Shown here one piece after another: positions 1 through 11,606 of a stretch of DNA of 64,000 nucleotides. A model generated the notes under the pieces. It was not told the DNA's origin. It did not search any database and saw only the letters and a list, made by a program, of their open reading frames with translations. How positions within the stretch are numbered: the stretch's first letter is position 1; every line of letters begins with the position of its first letter. The position numbers and the translations under genes were made by a program. Source of the stretch: Adiantum capillus-veneris (taxonomy: Eukaryota > Streptophyta > Polypodiopsida > Polypodiales > Pteridaceae); assembly GCA_014529385.2 (NCBI GenBank), contig CM043969.1:35539446-35603445 (forward strand). Reading direction: 5' to 3'.

Positions 1-1
1 C

Positions 2-2901
2 CACGGGACAAAAATTCCACAAAAGGTTTTGCGACATTTCCCTCTGCTTCTTCGCATCAAGCATTTCTTCGAATGTAAGTCCATGGCCGCCCTAGCATCA
101 TGACATGAGGAGAATAAATCTTCGGATGGTGTGCTACGAATTCCTGCAGATTGCGTAGCCTGGAAACATATAGATGGAACATGGTCGGATTTTACCAGGG
201 AAGCTCGAAATTTGCGCTTAGGCCTGGCTATGGATGGCGTAAATCCATTTGGTCAAAGATCAACATCTTACAGTGTATGGCCCGTTGTCATCGTCAACTA
301 CAACATTCCCCCGTGGGTGACTACGAAGAAGGGGCACCTATGGCTAAGCTTGATTGTGTCAGGGCGATATAAAGTGGGGAATATGGATGTGTATCTTCGT
401 CCACTATTGGAAGAGCTACAACAATTGTGGATTGGCATAGAGGTGGTGGATATGAGCCGACACACAGGACGACGGAATTCTTTGATCAGAGGCATTCTAA
501 TGTGGACCATGCATGACTATCCCGGGCTACTAGAATGCTCAGGTGATCTATTGACACTCCTCACTCAGCCACTGTAAATCTTGTTTTTTCCCATAGTTGA
601 TCTATTATCATGTGTATACATGCAGGGCTTCAAACAAGCGGATACAGAGCATGTGTCACATGTGGACCTAGACTGAATGCACGTAGGGCACCCTCACTGA
701 AGAAGCAAATCTACAAAGGTCATCAAGCGTATCTTCCAGAGAATCATGTGTTACGCGACGGCTTTTTGGGAAGAGAGCCACCAAGGATGTCTGGACAAGC
801 ATGGTTAGAGCAGAAGGAGATGTGCGATGACGGACTGCCTCCAGGGATGAAGAGACTATCTCTATGGTACGAGTTACCATACTGGCCCCGGCTCATGATC
901 AATCACTTGCTCGATCCAATGCACATATTCAAGAATGTGGGTAATCTACTATGGGACCATCTGACCGGCAAGAAAGATACTTTGGGAGCCAGAGTTGACC
1001 TTAGAAATGTGGATAGTATGGAGCAATATTGGCCGCAAACAGCGTCTGATGGATCGATAAAACTCCCTAAAGCACTATGGATTTTCACAGGAGCCCAAGA
1101 ACGCAAAGTAAAAGAGACCATTCGATCTTTGCGGACCCCCACTGGCGTAATGCACTCTCTCCGAACGTGTTTTACTAAAGAAGGAAAGCTTACCGGTTTG
1201 AAGTCACACGATTGGCATAAAATGTGTCAGGTACGTTCATAGTGGACTTTAATATCATTGCATAAAATGTGGACTTTAATATCATTGCTGCACATACTTT
1301 ACAGTTTATTTTACCGGTTGCCATTGAGGGATGTTTGTCTCTCGACATCCGCAACACAATCTACAAACTTGCAAAGCTGGTGCAATGGATCTCACAAAAG
1401 GAGATCAACGTAGACTCCATACCATTCGCCAAACTAAATGCTGCGGAGCTTGTGTGCATGTTTGAGAAACATTTTCCTACTACAATGCTAACCATTCAGG
1501 TGCATCTTCTTGTTCACATAGTTGATGAGGTGGAAATAGCTAGCACAGTTCATTCCAGATGGATGTTCGTCTTAGAGCGTTTCATGAAAACGCTTAAGGG
1601 ATATGTGCATCAAAAGGCACATCCGGAGGGTAGCATGGCAGAAGGTTGGTTGGTATCAGAGTCCCTAGTGTACATTGGAGAGTGGCTAGACGGATTTGAT
1701 AAAGCCCGGGACACGCTATGGCAAACCATAGATGATGAGCGCATATCTGGGATTGTCATGTGCAATCTCGGTGTTGAGAATAAGATGACAGAAGATCTAG
1801 AGGCTAAAATCAACCGATTTTGCATGCTTCACAATCCAGTGATGCAAAAGTGGATTTCACAATATGAGGATGCAAAGCAAGAGCGACAAAGGGCACGAAT
1901 CGAGTGGAGACGGGGAAGACGACCACCGATGCACTATCCAGTGGTTCTGGAGAGCCTACCAACCTTCATGAGCTTAAGATGGTTGCACAACCAATTGAAA
2001 GCGCACAACAATGCAGTGACGAAGTGACTGAGGAAGAGTGGGAGTACTCTCGGGGTTGCGCGACCAAGGTAAGTTTGCAATGTACGACTAGCAAGTGACT
2101 TTATTTATAAACGTTTGAACGGCCACTCATAATCTTTGTTCGTTGTAGTATAAGTCATACACAGCAGCATGGTGTAAAGGTCGACATTTTAGGGTGGAAC
2201 GAATCGACAAAAAGCGTTTTACTCAAGATTGTGGAATCATGGCAAAATTTGAACAGTCTAGTCGACGACGTTCCTCTGATGCAGATCTTGTGGTGGCGGA
2301 ACTCACTTACTTCAGCACGCTGCAAGAGATTTTGAGGATCGATTACAGAGGATTTTTTGTCGACTTGTTCGACATGCAATGGTTCAAGATAATCATGGAG
2401 GGTCGCAACGCTACTGTGCGTAGAGGAGAGTCTGGTTTTCTTGAGGTGGATTCTACTAAGAAATGGACTGACCTAAGAGACACTTTCGTACTACCTGAGC
2501 ATTGTGAACAAGTAAGTATGTAAATAGTTAACATCCCCCTTTTACAAGTTATGTGCTTGAAAGCTCTCATGTAAGTTATGTGGCTTTGGCAGGTAATATT
2601 TCATCCTACAAAGTCTACATCAAACTGGTGGTACGTCATAGAGGTAGCCCCTCGTAGTGCAAGGACGTATGAAGGCTACCATGTGCAAATCACAACGGCA
2701 TCAATGGAGGAGATTAGAGAAGATGCTCAATCAGAAGCCGCTGCGGTGGTGCCAGACGAGCATCAAGATGCTACTACTCTATATGGGGGGCATGCAGAGG
2801 AGCTACAAAATGAAACAGAGGATATGTGTTTAAACGGAGAGCTCTATATAGATATAGGAAGTTATGCTAAGTTATGCGAGGATGAGAGAGAGATCTCTTA
2901 A
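2..2901 (+). pseudogene. CACTA transposase TNPD (tnp2), 5'-partial, five exons, decayed
   Basis: Encodes the main CACTA transposase, which acts at the element ends. I read exons 2-542, 626-1230, 1305-2068, 2149-2511 and 2593-2901; all introns are 74-83 bp and GT-AG, and each join keeps the frame (for example CEQ joins VIFHPTKS at 2511/2593). Landmarks: KIPQKVLRHFP near the left edge, GVLRIPADCVAWK, the tnp2 block LDPMHIFKNVGNLLWDH at about 912-962, the DUF4218 block HSRWMFVLERFMKTLKGYV at about 1549-1605, and a DUF4216-like block YFSTLQEILRIDYRG. Damage: a TGA at 101-103 where the family has Trp, and a frameshift near 1950-2020. The intron at 1231 contains a short tandem duplication of TGGACTTTAATATCATTG. 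The N terminus is outside the window. It is a decayed gene, not a functional one. Confidence 0.9.
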
Positions 2902-3173
2902 AGCCACAAATATTGTATGTGAACAATTTTGCTGCGTGTTGTAAAAGCTCTGGCTCTCTAAGTACCTTCCATGGTGTATAACGCTCTTTTCTACTCGCAC
3001 TCACATCTTTTGATTGAAAATTCTGAGTTTTCGACTTGCCTCTTCTATCACTCAATTCATTGCGTCATTGTATTTATATGCGTCATTACGTCATTGTATT
3101 TAATGGTCTTTGCGTCATTGTCTACTCTATTCATTCAATATTAAGTTTAAATATTCGTGTGTTTAATGCAGGT

Positions 3174-4483
3174 ATGGATGATGAGGAGTTTCTTTCTTCT
3201 TTGTCACCGCAGCAGAGACAGTGGTACATGGAGCGTCATCGCTCTGGTACATCATCGCGCGTTCCTACTCCATCCGCATCTCTCTATCTTTCGGAGCATT
3301 CGGCGCGCTCCGAAGCTTCGGCGTCGACGAGACGAGCTTCACACTCGTCTAGACACCGGCGCTCTAGTGGTGGCGGTGGCGGTTGTTGTGGTGATTCCGC
3401 CACCGATGCCTCCACACCGCCTCGTGTTCGACGAGGCTCTTTACCCTCCCCTTCTTTGCCCACCCCCACACCAGCCACAGCATCGCCATCTACGCCAGGT
3501 TTTGCACGGCTGACTGTTCCTAGAAGCTACACACCTCTACCTACTCCACCAGGAGCCACCCCACTCGACACTCCTCACTTCGGAGCCCAGACGCCGGTGG
3601 AGACACCTGACTTCGGTACCCCCATCGACACGCCGCTAGAGACCCCTGCCGGGACACCCAGGTTCACGCGTCACCGGCCAGAGGGCTTGTCTTACTCCAT
3701 CGACTTCAGCGGTGGCATCATCATGGATGATGACGGCAAGAAGGTGATCTCGCGCATGCGTGGTCTTTGCTCTCAGCTGTTTAGACACTACATACTAAAC
3801 AAATGGAGTGAAGTACCAAGTGATTTAAAAAACAGAGTCATCAGCATACTTCATGATGAGTTTCCCGTTCCAACACGGGATCAGCGCTTCAATGAAGACC
3901 TGATGAGGATTCGAATGCGCGAATACTGCAAACACAAGCGTTCCGAAGTGCAAAAATCAATCAAGAATGGGTGGAACAGGCCAGATTGGCTGGCCAAAGA
4001 AGATTGAAAGAATGCGAAGAAAGCAGCGCGCGAGAATCCCGACAAGTGGAAGCAACAAAAGGATGCAGCCAGAGCGCGAGTAGAGGCAGGGAGCTCACAC
4101 CACTTGGGGAGCGGTGGATGGGCATCATTTGAGGCCGATTTTGTAAGTGTTTTCACATTGCTCTTTATGTTCGATAGTTTAGGGTTTAGGAGTTTTTTAA
4201 TTCTAACACAATGAAATCTTTGTATGTTTTGATAGTGGTCGATGACAGGACGTGATCCCACACCGTACGAGCGCGAGTACGCAGGCAGGAAGGGCTTAAA
4301 CGCCCTGATGGACATTCTCAGTTCTCGCGGCGGCATGGTTAGTATTAGGGTTTACTCTTTTTTATTTTTTGTATTGTTTTATAAATGTCGTTATATGTTT
4401 ATACTTACTGAACGCTGTCTTATTGTCTTTTTTTGCAGAATCCAACAGATACGCCGCTTGGACGCGATGAGACGTCTGACTAG
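3174..4483 (+). pseudogene. CACTA second ORF, TNPA-like / Transposase_24 family
   Basis: The second gene of the element, in the TNPA position, where the product binds subterminal repeats. I chose the ATG at 3174 (MDDEEFLSSLSPQQRQW) because a splice acceptor (AATGCAG) lies just before it, which implies a 5'-UTR intron. Exons: 3174-4142, 4236-4337, 4439-4483, with GT-AG introns. Residues of about 35-170 are low-complexity Ser/Pro/Thr/Arg with repeated TPxxTP; the C-terminal half (FRHYILNKWSEVP, CKHKRSEVQKSIKNGW, RPDWLAKED) has the character of plant Transposase_24. A TGA at 4005-4007 follows KED; the frame stays open after it to the next donor, so I read it as a nonsense mutation, possibly of a Trp codon. 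It ends in a short basic/acidic tail. The family call is from motif memory, so moderate. Confidence 0.75.
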
Positions 4484-4801
4484 ACGACATCAGTTTAACC
4501 GTATCTAGATAGCATTAGTTTAGGGTTTCTCATAGCTTATGTATCATGAGACGGATTTTATACGTCTTTTTGAACCATGTATATTATTACATTTGTCACC
4601 GCAGTTCCTTTTGCCAATCAATTCTTTATGCCTATGATGTTGTACAATTGTCATTATTACATTTGTCAATCAATTCATTTTGCCTATGATGTGTACAATT
4701 GTCAATTTTGCAAACAATGCGTCTTGTGGGTGACTATTTTGGGTCTATTATCTACCCTTGCACTTTTTTTAAAAAGTGAATCAAGTACAATATGGTTGAT
4801 G

Positions 4802-4830
4802 GGTGGCAGGGCATTCAATGCCCTGCCACC
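4802..4830. repeat. perfect 14-bp palindrome in CACTA subterminal region
   Basis: GGTGGCAGGGCATT, one base, then its exact reverse complement. It lies just upstream of the subterminal CGTCGCT repeats and could extrude as a hairpin. Such foldbacks are common near CACTA ends; function here is inferred. Confidence 0.85.
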
Positions 4831-4849
4831 AAAAAAAAATTCTCTCGGG

Positions 4850-4978
4850 CGTCGCTATAACCGTCGCTATTTATGGCTCTGTAGCGTCTCTATGAGCGTT
4901 AGCGACGCCGGGGGTTATAAAAACCCAGTGTATTTCCGTCGCTAACAGCGTCACAAGAGCACACAACCTCTTGTAGTG
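4850..4978. repeat. CACTA subterminal repeats and 3' terminal inverted repeat
   Basis: The motif CGTCGCT occurs at about 4853, 4862 and 4938, and in inverse orientation (AGCGACG) at about 4900. The segment ends CTCTTGTAGTG at 4978. This arrangement matches the TNPA-binding subterminal repeats of CACTA elements. The terminus is the diagnostic sign of the superfamily. Confidence 0.88.
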
Positions 4979-5202
4979 AATGGTGAAAGGGGATGCCCTT
5001 GTCTTCATATGCATTGGTTGGCGTGTGTTGTAAGTCCATGCTTTGGCAGGGTTTTGCTCCTATGTGACATAGTCTCTTGGGTAGGCGACGGCTAGTAAAT
5101 TCCCAAGGGCTTACTCTTATCGAACTTGTGGTTTTTCCAAAGATTTTGGTGTTGTTTTAGTGCTCTTTCAATGCTCTTGGGTGACATAGCTATAGAGGTG
5201 TT

Positions 5203-5604
5203 CTAGTTTTCTTGTTTCCCAACATCGTCACTACCTTGAAATAGAGGGAGCTTTAGCTTTTTAGCCCCAACTACCATTTCTTGTAGCCTTTCTCTTGCTA
5301 AGGTGTTGGCTTCATGGTTTTGAAACCTTGGAATGTGGTGTAATTGAACTGCTGCAAAATTACCCAACCAAGTTTTTACACAGCTTAAGTGAGTCCTCAA
5401 GCTAGGATTCTTACATGTACATGCTCCATTTACTTGCATTACCAAAAGTAGAGCATCCCCAAATACATTAAAGCATTTTACCCCTTGTGAGATGCACCAT
5501 TGTAATCCCTTTCTTAGTGATGCATACTCAACTTCATTGTTAGAATGTGATTGTAACAAATGGCCAAGCGAAAATACCTTGATACCTTTGTCATCAAAGA
5601 CCAT
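5203..5604 (-). pseudogene. gypsy A1 second RNase H (plant RNase HI type)
   Basis: The translation contains NEVEYASLRKGLQWCISQGV, FGDALLLV and FQNHEANTLARE, the order of conserved blocks in the extra RNase HI-like domain (RVT_3) that some gypsy lineages acquired in addition to their own RNase H. The same domain occurs in A2 (42840-43300), A3 (58850-58945) and gypsy-G (33190-33600). Its role would be degradation of the RNA strand during reverse transcription. It ends in KLKLPLFQG plus a short tail. No integrase follows in the 225 bp before the CACTA end. Confidence 0.8.
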
Positions 5605-5924
5605 TATGCTTGCATCGGCTTTGTCAGATGCTTACTTGTAGGCTCCATCAAAGTAGAGAGAGTGTTTTATTTCTATCACCGGTGGCTTTGGAAGTGGTTA
5701 AATTCCCTCGCCTCTCGAGTGCTTTATCGTTTTCTCAAAGTGTTGGTAGGTATTGAGTCCCCCCAAGCTTTCCCTTGTCGTGCTTTCCACTTGTAACGTG
5801 TAGTGAAACTCTTGCAGAGGAATCAGCGATTTAGTAATCCTAGAAGAAACATCCATGTGCGAACCACATAGGGGAACATTTCATCCATGGTTAAGATTAC
5901 AAACTGCCTAGGCAACAAGCATGA

Positions 5925-7150
5925 TCAAAACTTTGTAGTTGCAAATTCAAGAGCCAGGACTAGATGTTCCACATGGGTGAAACCCTTCTCTGCCGCCGCT
6001 ATCATCATGCGATTGCAGAAGTAGATTAGCCATATAAAAGATGTTGTTGTATCCTTTGGGAGTAGCACTACCGCCAAGGAGCCATCACCCACACTTGAGG
6101 TGACATAGAGGTTTTCGTCCCACTTAGGCGGTGAGATAGTTGGTAGGGTGGCTAAGACCTTCTTTACCTTGTTGTAGTGATACTCGCTCTCCTCATCCCA
6201 TGTGAAAGTCGATTGTTGTGTAAGCTGTTGCAGTGGTAGAACAAGTTGTGATAGTAGATGTATGAATCTACTCAAGTATCTCACCTTCTGTAGAAAAGAG
6301 ACTAGTTCATGTGTGGTTGTTAATGAGTGCGGACACCTTACTTGGATCGGCATTGATACCTTTAGCTGAAATTTCATGGCCTACGAGAATGACTCCACTT
6401 TCCCCAATCTAGCACTTGTCTACATTTAACTACCCTCCTAGTCTCGGTAGCCTTGCTAAACGCTCAGTCACGTTTTCTAAGTGTAAGATGCGAGGGCTAT
6501 ATATACAAAAATCATCAATATACACTCTTATGGATGTTCAAAAAAACGGTTGAAAGACATATGTGACATATCTCTGGAATGTGGCAGGTGCATTTGTAAG
6601 ATCAAATGGAATAACTCTATAAGTAAAACAACCCCATGGTGTAATGAAAGTGGTTTTTAGTTGATGTTCAATGGCTATGCGTATTTGAAAATAGACGGAA
6701 TTCCTGTCACACACTTTGTAGCATTCAAAACCTGCTATTTCATTCAAAATTTCATCCAAGAAAGGGAGAGGGACATGGTCTTGTGGCTGCATTGAGTGGT
6801 TTGTAGTTGACGGAGACCCTCCACTTACCATTCTTCTTACGCGTCACCACAACAGGTGGTACCCACTCTAAGTTTTCCACAGGGTAAATGAACCCTGCTT
6901 CCAGTAGTTTCCTTACTTCGGCAAGGAGTGCCTTTTCTTAAATGACCCCCAGCCGTCATAGTTTTTACACAACTTGCTTTACCCCTTCCTTCAACTTAAT
7001 GTGATGCTCCACCACTGTAATACTTGTGATTCTTTCATAGTTGTCAATGAAAAGGTCAGGGAATCCCATCAACACTTGTTAATTCCATAGACAACATACT
7101 TTTCCACCTATCCTCTCCTAGGCCAGGTGATTTATTTTTGTTCCGTTGCT
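5925..7150 (-). pseudogene. gypsy A1 reverse transcriptase and RNase H, broken
   Basis: Minus-strand remains in several frames. RT: FLDEILNEIAGFE, TTFITPWGCFTYRV and FDLTNAPATFQRYV lie at 6538-6831, and the catalytic YIDDF is at about 6508. RNase H: SFLQKVRYLSRFIHLLSQL, TFTWDEESE and FTHVEHLVLALEFATTKF lie at 5925-6330. Frames switch repeatedly and stops are frequent, so this is a pseudogene. Motif order (RT, RNase H, second RNase H) matches the better copy A3. Confidence 0.85.
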
Positions 7151-7189
7151 TTGACCTTCTGGTGACGGGTCGCTAGTCATGCTTGCCTT

Positions 7190-7861
7190 TTATAGACCCT
7201 TCATGATAATTCCCATCACATCAATGGAGCTATTTCTCTCATCAATGGGAGTGGTCTCCTCCTTAAAAGTAGAAGACTCAGTAGTTGTTTCATCTATTAA
7301 TGTCTCTAGGTCCATTTGTTTCTTCTTGTTGATCCTCATGTTGTAGTAGATTGTTTCCCTCTTCTTACCAATCATGCATAGAAGACCAATGCCCAAGTCC
7401 TGCTTAGCCTTCATGGCCATCAACCATGGTTGTTCAAAGATTAATGGATAGCCTTCCCCCTTAGTTGGCATCACAAAAATATCTACTTCTACTTTAGTGT
7501 TGAAGGCTTTTACCTTCACGACACTTACTACGCCCGCACATTTCACCTTTGTGTTGTTTTCCATCTTTGCCTTGCATGGTGAAGGCTGGTCAACCTCGAC
7601 CCCTAACCAAAGCATCATAGCTTCACTCATCACACATATTTGTGTGCCACCATCAATGAAGGTGTTTCCAACCCTCTTACCCTTAATGTTGATGTTGACA
7701 GCTAGAAGGATGTCAACCATGCTGCAACCTAAAATTTCTCCGATCATCTTTGCTTTGGAGTGCCTTGTACTTACCATTTTAGACCATTGTCGCCTTACCT
7801 TTGGTGTGAGATGTAGCACTTGTGGCCATGTTATCTTTGGTGCTTGTTCTACCACATTCAA
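7190..7861 (-). pseudogene. gypsy A1 aspartic protease region (Asp-Gly-Gly active site)
   Basis: A 223-codon open stretch with KITWPQVLHLTPKVRRQW, then FIDGGTQICVMSEAMMLWLG, then VKVKAFNTKVEVDIFVMPTK and PLIFEQPWLMAMKA. This is the layout of a retropepsin: active-site Asp, flap, and a distal hydrophobic-Gly-like block. The usual Asp-Thr/Ser-Gly is Asp-Gly-Gly here. The same triplet appears in gypsy-G and A3, so it is a family trait rather than decay. A C-terminal acidic tail links to RT. Confidence 0.8.
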
Positions 7862-7970
7862 TGTGAGACCATAGGGCCTAGAACTCTCTCCTAACTGGAA
7901 GTCGGTGATGCCTATTTTTTGTCATTGTTTTGACGGTCTTTTGCTAGTCTCTCCCTTAATGCTTCTCTCA

Positions 7971-8303
7971 TCAATCAGATTGTGTATTTTTCTCCCTTCT
8001 AGATCTCCTTATAGTCATGGTTTCCAATGGTTCTACAAAGGTTTCCTTAACCTTACCCTTGGCTTTCTCCTTTACTCTAGGTGGATCCACTATTATAGCC
8101 TTTCCCTTCTCCTCTAATCTTATGATGCTTACAATGCGATCATGTGGTGGTGCTGGTGGAAGAGGTGGAATGGGTGCTAGTGGTGGTGCCACGGGTGGAT
8201 GTAGAATTTGTGTTGGTGAGACTGGTGCTCGGGGTGGAGTTGCTCTCTCTCTAGGGGGTGACTGTTTGTTTCTTCTACCTCCTCTATTATAGCGTTGTCA
8301 CGG
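7971..8303 (-). pseudogene. gypsy A1 gag C-terminal / linker remnant
   Basis: In the minus frame the segment next to the B insertion reads RYNRGG..NKQSPPRE, aligning by eye with NFNRGG.QNQISPPRE just after the zinc knuckle of A3 (about 56200-56240). A Pro-rich stretch and a Lys/Glu-rich stretch (KEKAKGKVKE) follow, as in A3 at 56400-56580. A TGA beside the insertion falls where A3 has Arg. The N-terminal gag is at 27221-28022. Confidence 0.65.
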
Positions 8304-8785
8304 TGTCGTTCCGTGGCACGTACATAGTGTGAAATACAAATATTCACCTCACTCTTGACACTTCTCAATGTATGCAAATAAAAGCAATCATGTACATATT
8401 GTGATATATGTTGAAGCGTCTACTGCGGTCATTATCATGTACATACCTATCCGGGGAGTTGTGGCCCTGGATGTGGCATATTTTCATGCTTTCCACTTGA
8501 TAAGGTGATTAATTTAGTTTTACAATATATATATTCCAAGTTTTTCATGGTGGAACACTCATCTCGTCTATAAAGATTGATGCGGGCAAAAACTGCCAAA
8601 AATAGCAACTAACAGGCGCCGTTGCAGAATTGCATGGGAAGTGACCCAAAATGATTTATTGATGGAAAATGATGATTATCTATGTTTTTTATGTTTATTT
8701 GAGTGATTCCACAAATTGAGGGATTTTTGTGACTCCATTTGGGATTTTTCACATAAAAAATGACATTTTTTGGGTCAAAAAGAAA
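8304..8785 (+). repeat. gypsy-B 5' LTR, 3' part deleted
   Basis: Collinear with 26012-26490: CGTGGCACGTACATAGTGTGA, TTGACACTTCTC, AAGCGTCTACTGCGGTC and GCGGGCAAAA all recur in the same order. Similarity stops at GGGTCAAAAAG (about 8785). The 3' LTR continues for about 700 bp more. Here the sequence runs straight into gag, so the LTR end, primer site and leader are missing. Confidence 0.85.
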
Positions 8786-8807
8786 TGTTTCAAGAAATTT
8801 TCCATGT

Positions 8808-10275
8808 TTATGCAACAACAACAAGCTGCAAAAAGAAGGGACGTGTCAGCAACCAAAGCCCTTCAAGCTATTGTGAACAAAATGGACCAATTTGAAGGGA
8901 AAGATGCCACAAAGTTTCTTCGTGGTTATGTAAAGGAGATGGAGATACAACGGGTTCTAGAGGTGGACATGATTCATAGTTCTGAGCTTGTTGTGGTCCC
9001 CGAGATTAGAGACCATGTAAGGGGAATCAAGGAGGAGCATGGAGAAGGTTGGGAGCAATTCAAATTAGCCCTAAAGGAGGAATACTTTATGGAGGACTCT
9101 GAAAGGGTTACAAAAAGGACCTTCTTGGAATGGGTTGCAAAGCCAAAATAAGGACTTTCCATCACCGAACTATTGAGAGAGTTTGAGAGACGCTATGCTC
9201 AACTGTCAGGAATAGAGCGGGCTATTTTGGATAGTGAAAAGAACAAATTGTTCCTTCAGGTTGCAGGTCATGAGCTCCAAGAAAAGCTAGAGCTACTCCT
9301 TGAAGACAAGAATACAGAACAGGGTCTAAAGGTTGAGTGGAAAGAGGTTGAAGACGCAGTCTCATTGCTTGCTAAGAGGCAGCCTCGTAGGGACAAGATG
9401 GTGGTGAATGGTACCACCTCTCCTCTTAGCACGTCAGAGATTTCACCAAAGCCTACTGTTCCAAAAGGTGATAATTCAATGCTTGATGATCTTGTTAAGG
9501 GCATGCGAGAAATGAAGTTAAAGCTAACAAGGCTTGAATAGAAAAGACACCCTGCTATGCAGGACAAAAATCCCAAAGCAAAGAAGGATTTGTGCACAAA
9601 TGTATATGGTGTGATGGCACGGACCATGGCAGAAGGGATTGTGATAGATTTATTGATGCCTTAAAAAGAGATCTTATGTTTTTTAAGATGGCAAGATCCA
9701 TCTACGGGAGACACGTATGCCATTAGGAACTAACTTTGGAAAAGAGGTATGCGGAAGTTAGTGGAGGATATGGCAACTAGTCATGCTATTTCTGCAATGG
9801 AGGATTCTACCTATGGGGCAAAGATAGAGCTAATTCCAAAGAAAGTGTTAAAGTATACTCCATATGATTTTGAGGAGGTTGATAGCTTGTGGCCATATAC
9901 AGTAGCCTTAGCCAAAAAAGGGAAGGTAACTAAACAGGTATTACATGAAGCTGGTGATTGCATACGCCATACAACAGGTTGGGATGACCCTGTGGACTCT
10001 TTATCAGTGCACGCCTATCTTGCAAAATGCTATAACAACAAAGCAATTGCGGAAGAGAAGCGTAGATGTGAGAATGGAGATGCAGGTCCTTCTACTTCAA
10101 AGGGGGTTACAAGAGCTGGTGGAAGAAAGGATCTAGGACCTTCTTATGAGGCTCCACCCCATGTGCCTCCTCCTCCTGAGATACCTATGGAGGAGGCATC
10201 TGAAGGGAAGAAGAAAGAGCAAGGAAAATCTAAAGCAAAAGGCCCTACATACAAACTACAATCTGACATAGAAGC
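8808..10275 (+). pseudogene. gypsy-B gag and gag-pol linker, interrupted by element C
   Basis: Begins MQQQQAAKRRD, followed by FEGKDATKFLRGYVKEME, WEQFKLALKEEYF and LREFERRYAQLSG, the look of a retrotransposon gag capsid region. There are stops at 9149 and 9539. A zinc knuckle CX2CX4HX4C (CIWCDGTDHGRRDC) is readable at 9601-9642 in another frame. A further open run (9749-10275) has YDFEEVDSLWPYTVALAKKG and a Pro/Lys-rich linker to KLQSDIEA. There the LTR of C interrupts, and the protein resumes at 22260 (ATNLKQVLEERNLNS). The product would be the virus-like particle core. Decayed. Confidence 0.8.
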
Positions 10276-10765
10276 TGCTACAGTCGGAAGACTGGCTGCC
10301 CTGCAAAATACTCGAAATAGCACATAGCAAGACATAAAAAAATAAATCTACGTATTTGCCGACTCGCACAAATCCATAATCGAGCACAACACAAACAGAG
10401 AGAGAGAGAGAGAGAGCGGGAGAGATTAAGAGAGCGCGTGCAGGCGCACCTCCTATAGCGGAGTGCTACGCCTCGACATGGTGAGAGAGAAGAGAGAAGA
10501 GGAGAATAATAACGCAGACACTGGGTGCAATCTCCCCCCGTGCAAGAGTGACCATTTTTCTCTTGCACGTATTTAATATTTAGATTCTTGAATGGTCAAA
10601 GTGAGTACAAACTGGCCGGCCGGTCATAAATGGCCAAAGCTCATAAAGAGCACTTGAATAATCAAATATACATAAAATATAATAACCTTCTGCATAATCC
10701 ATTATGTGCTAATGCTTTTGCCACCTGTCAGCTGCAATAAATGGATAAATATCAATTTCATAACG
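10276..10765 (-). repeat. element C 3' LTR (left copy)
   Basis: Near-identical to 21766-22254. It contains a GA microsatellite at about 10398-10416 and GCCGGCCGGTCATAAATGGCC. The adjoining sequence at 10766-10774 reads GAGAGGTA on the minus strand, a short purine tract in the polypurine-tract position. The inner terminal dinucleotide is CG rather than CA, probably a point change. Confidence 0.87.
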
Positions 10766-11606
10766 TACCTCTCCGTTGGAAAGCAACTGTCCTCAGTTGC
10801 CAAGGTAAAAATATGCAAACAATACTTGTCAAAAACAATGACTAGAAATCCATATCAAATAGTAAAAAATCTATAAAATTAGACAACATTTCTTATGTCT
10901 TCCGTCATCCATATACTACCTATTCTAGTGTCCCATACCACTAGAATGAGCAGTATATGTCATACCCTGATGAATCAGGATATCATTGGTCACACTCATC
11001 ATCAATCTCATAATGTCAAATCTCATAAACAATGCCGTAATAGTCACTAGATACCAAATCCCAATCCAATTCCAATTCCACAATATAAGTCCAAATCCAA
11101 ATCACTTTCATTATGTGCCCGGGTAACAAAATCATACCAGTTACAGTGGTGGCCAGCCACTGCAGCATGATTTTGTGATCATTGTTGCCTCAGCCGGCGA
11201 GTCTACACCAATAAAACGTGCTGCCTAAATCGGCGAATCTGCAATAATGCTCCCTAGATCGATGAATTTGCATTGGATATTGTTTAAAAATCATAGATCT
11301 AAAGTTTATTAATGTGTTGCCTAATTCGGAGGATCTTCACCAAGATGAGTATCTACACACTACCTAGATCAATGAATCTATGTGTACGTCACCAATGGAC
11401 TAGGCAAGACATAAAGGAAAAAAAAAATAAAAATTTACTATGTTGTTGATATCACAATGCAGTATATCAAAGCACTTACAAATTGTTGTGCAGTATCCCA
11501 AAGCACCTTATCTCACCGGAGTAGCTACATAGCTTATTGACAAAGCATCTCTATAAAATTTTCACGAGGGTATCCTGTATTTATACCATTAGTGGCATAT
11601 GGGGAG

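Larger units (their letters stand above)
1..4978 (+). mobile_element. CACTA (En/Spm) DNA transposon, 3' part
   Basis: Two transposase genes typical of plant CACTA elements (TNPD/tnp2 with its C-terminal DUF4218 and DUF4216-like parts, then a Transposase_24-like gene) are followed by subterminal repeats and the element terminus: CTCTTGTAGTG ends at 4978, the reverse complement of the usual CACTACAAGAG start. The 5' end lies left of the window. The right flank begins AAT; the 3-bp target duplication cannot be checked without the left end. The next recognisable sequence is gypsy A1. Several in-frame stops make it non-autonomous. Confidence 0.93.
4979..8303 (-). mobile_element. gypsy-A copy 1 (A1), 3' portion
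   Basis: Read on the minus strand, 8303 to 4979 carries the end of gag, protease, RT, RNase H and a second RNase H. It is cut off on the right by gypsy-B (8304) and continues after it with gag at 27221-28022, so A1 was one element before the B insertion. The 4979-5202 stretch between the CACTA terminus and the second RNase H has no integrase and no recognised LTR. Many frame breaks mark it as the oldest layer. Confidence 0.85.

Noticed and set aside
2867-3055. Antisense small frames within the CACTA genes
   Set aside because: Shadows of the transposase exons on the opposite strand.
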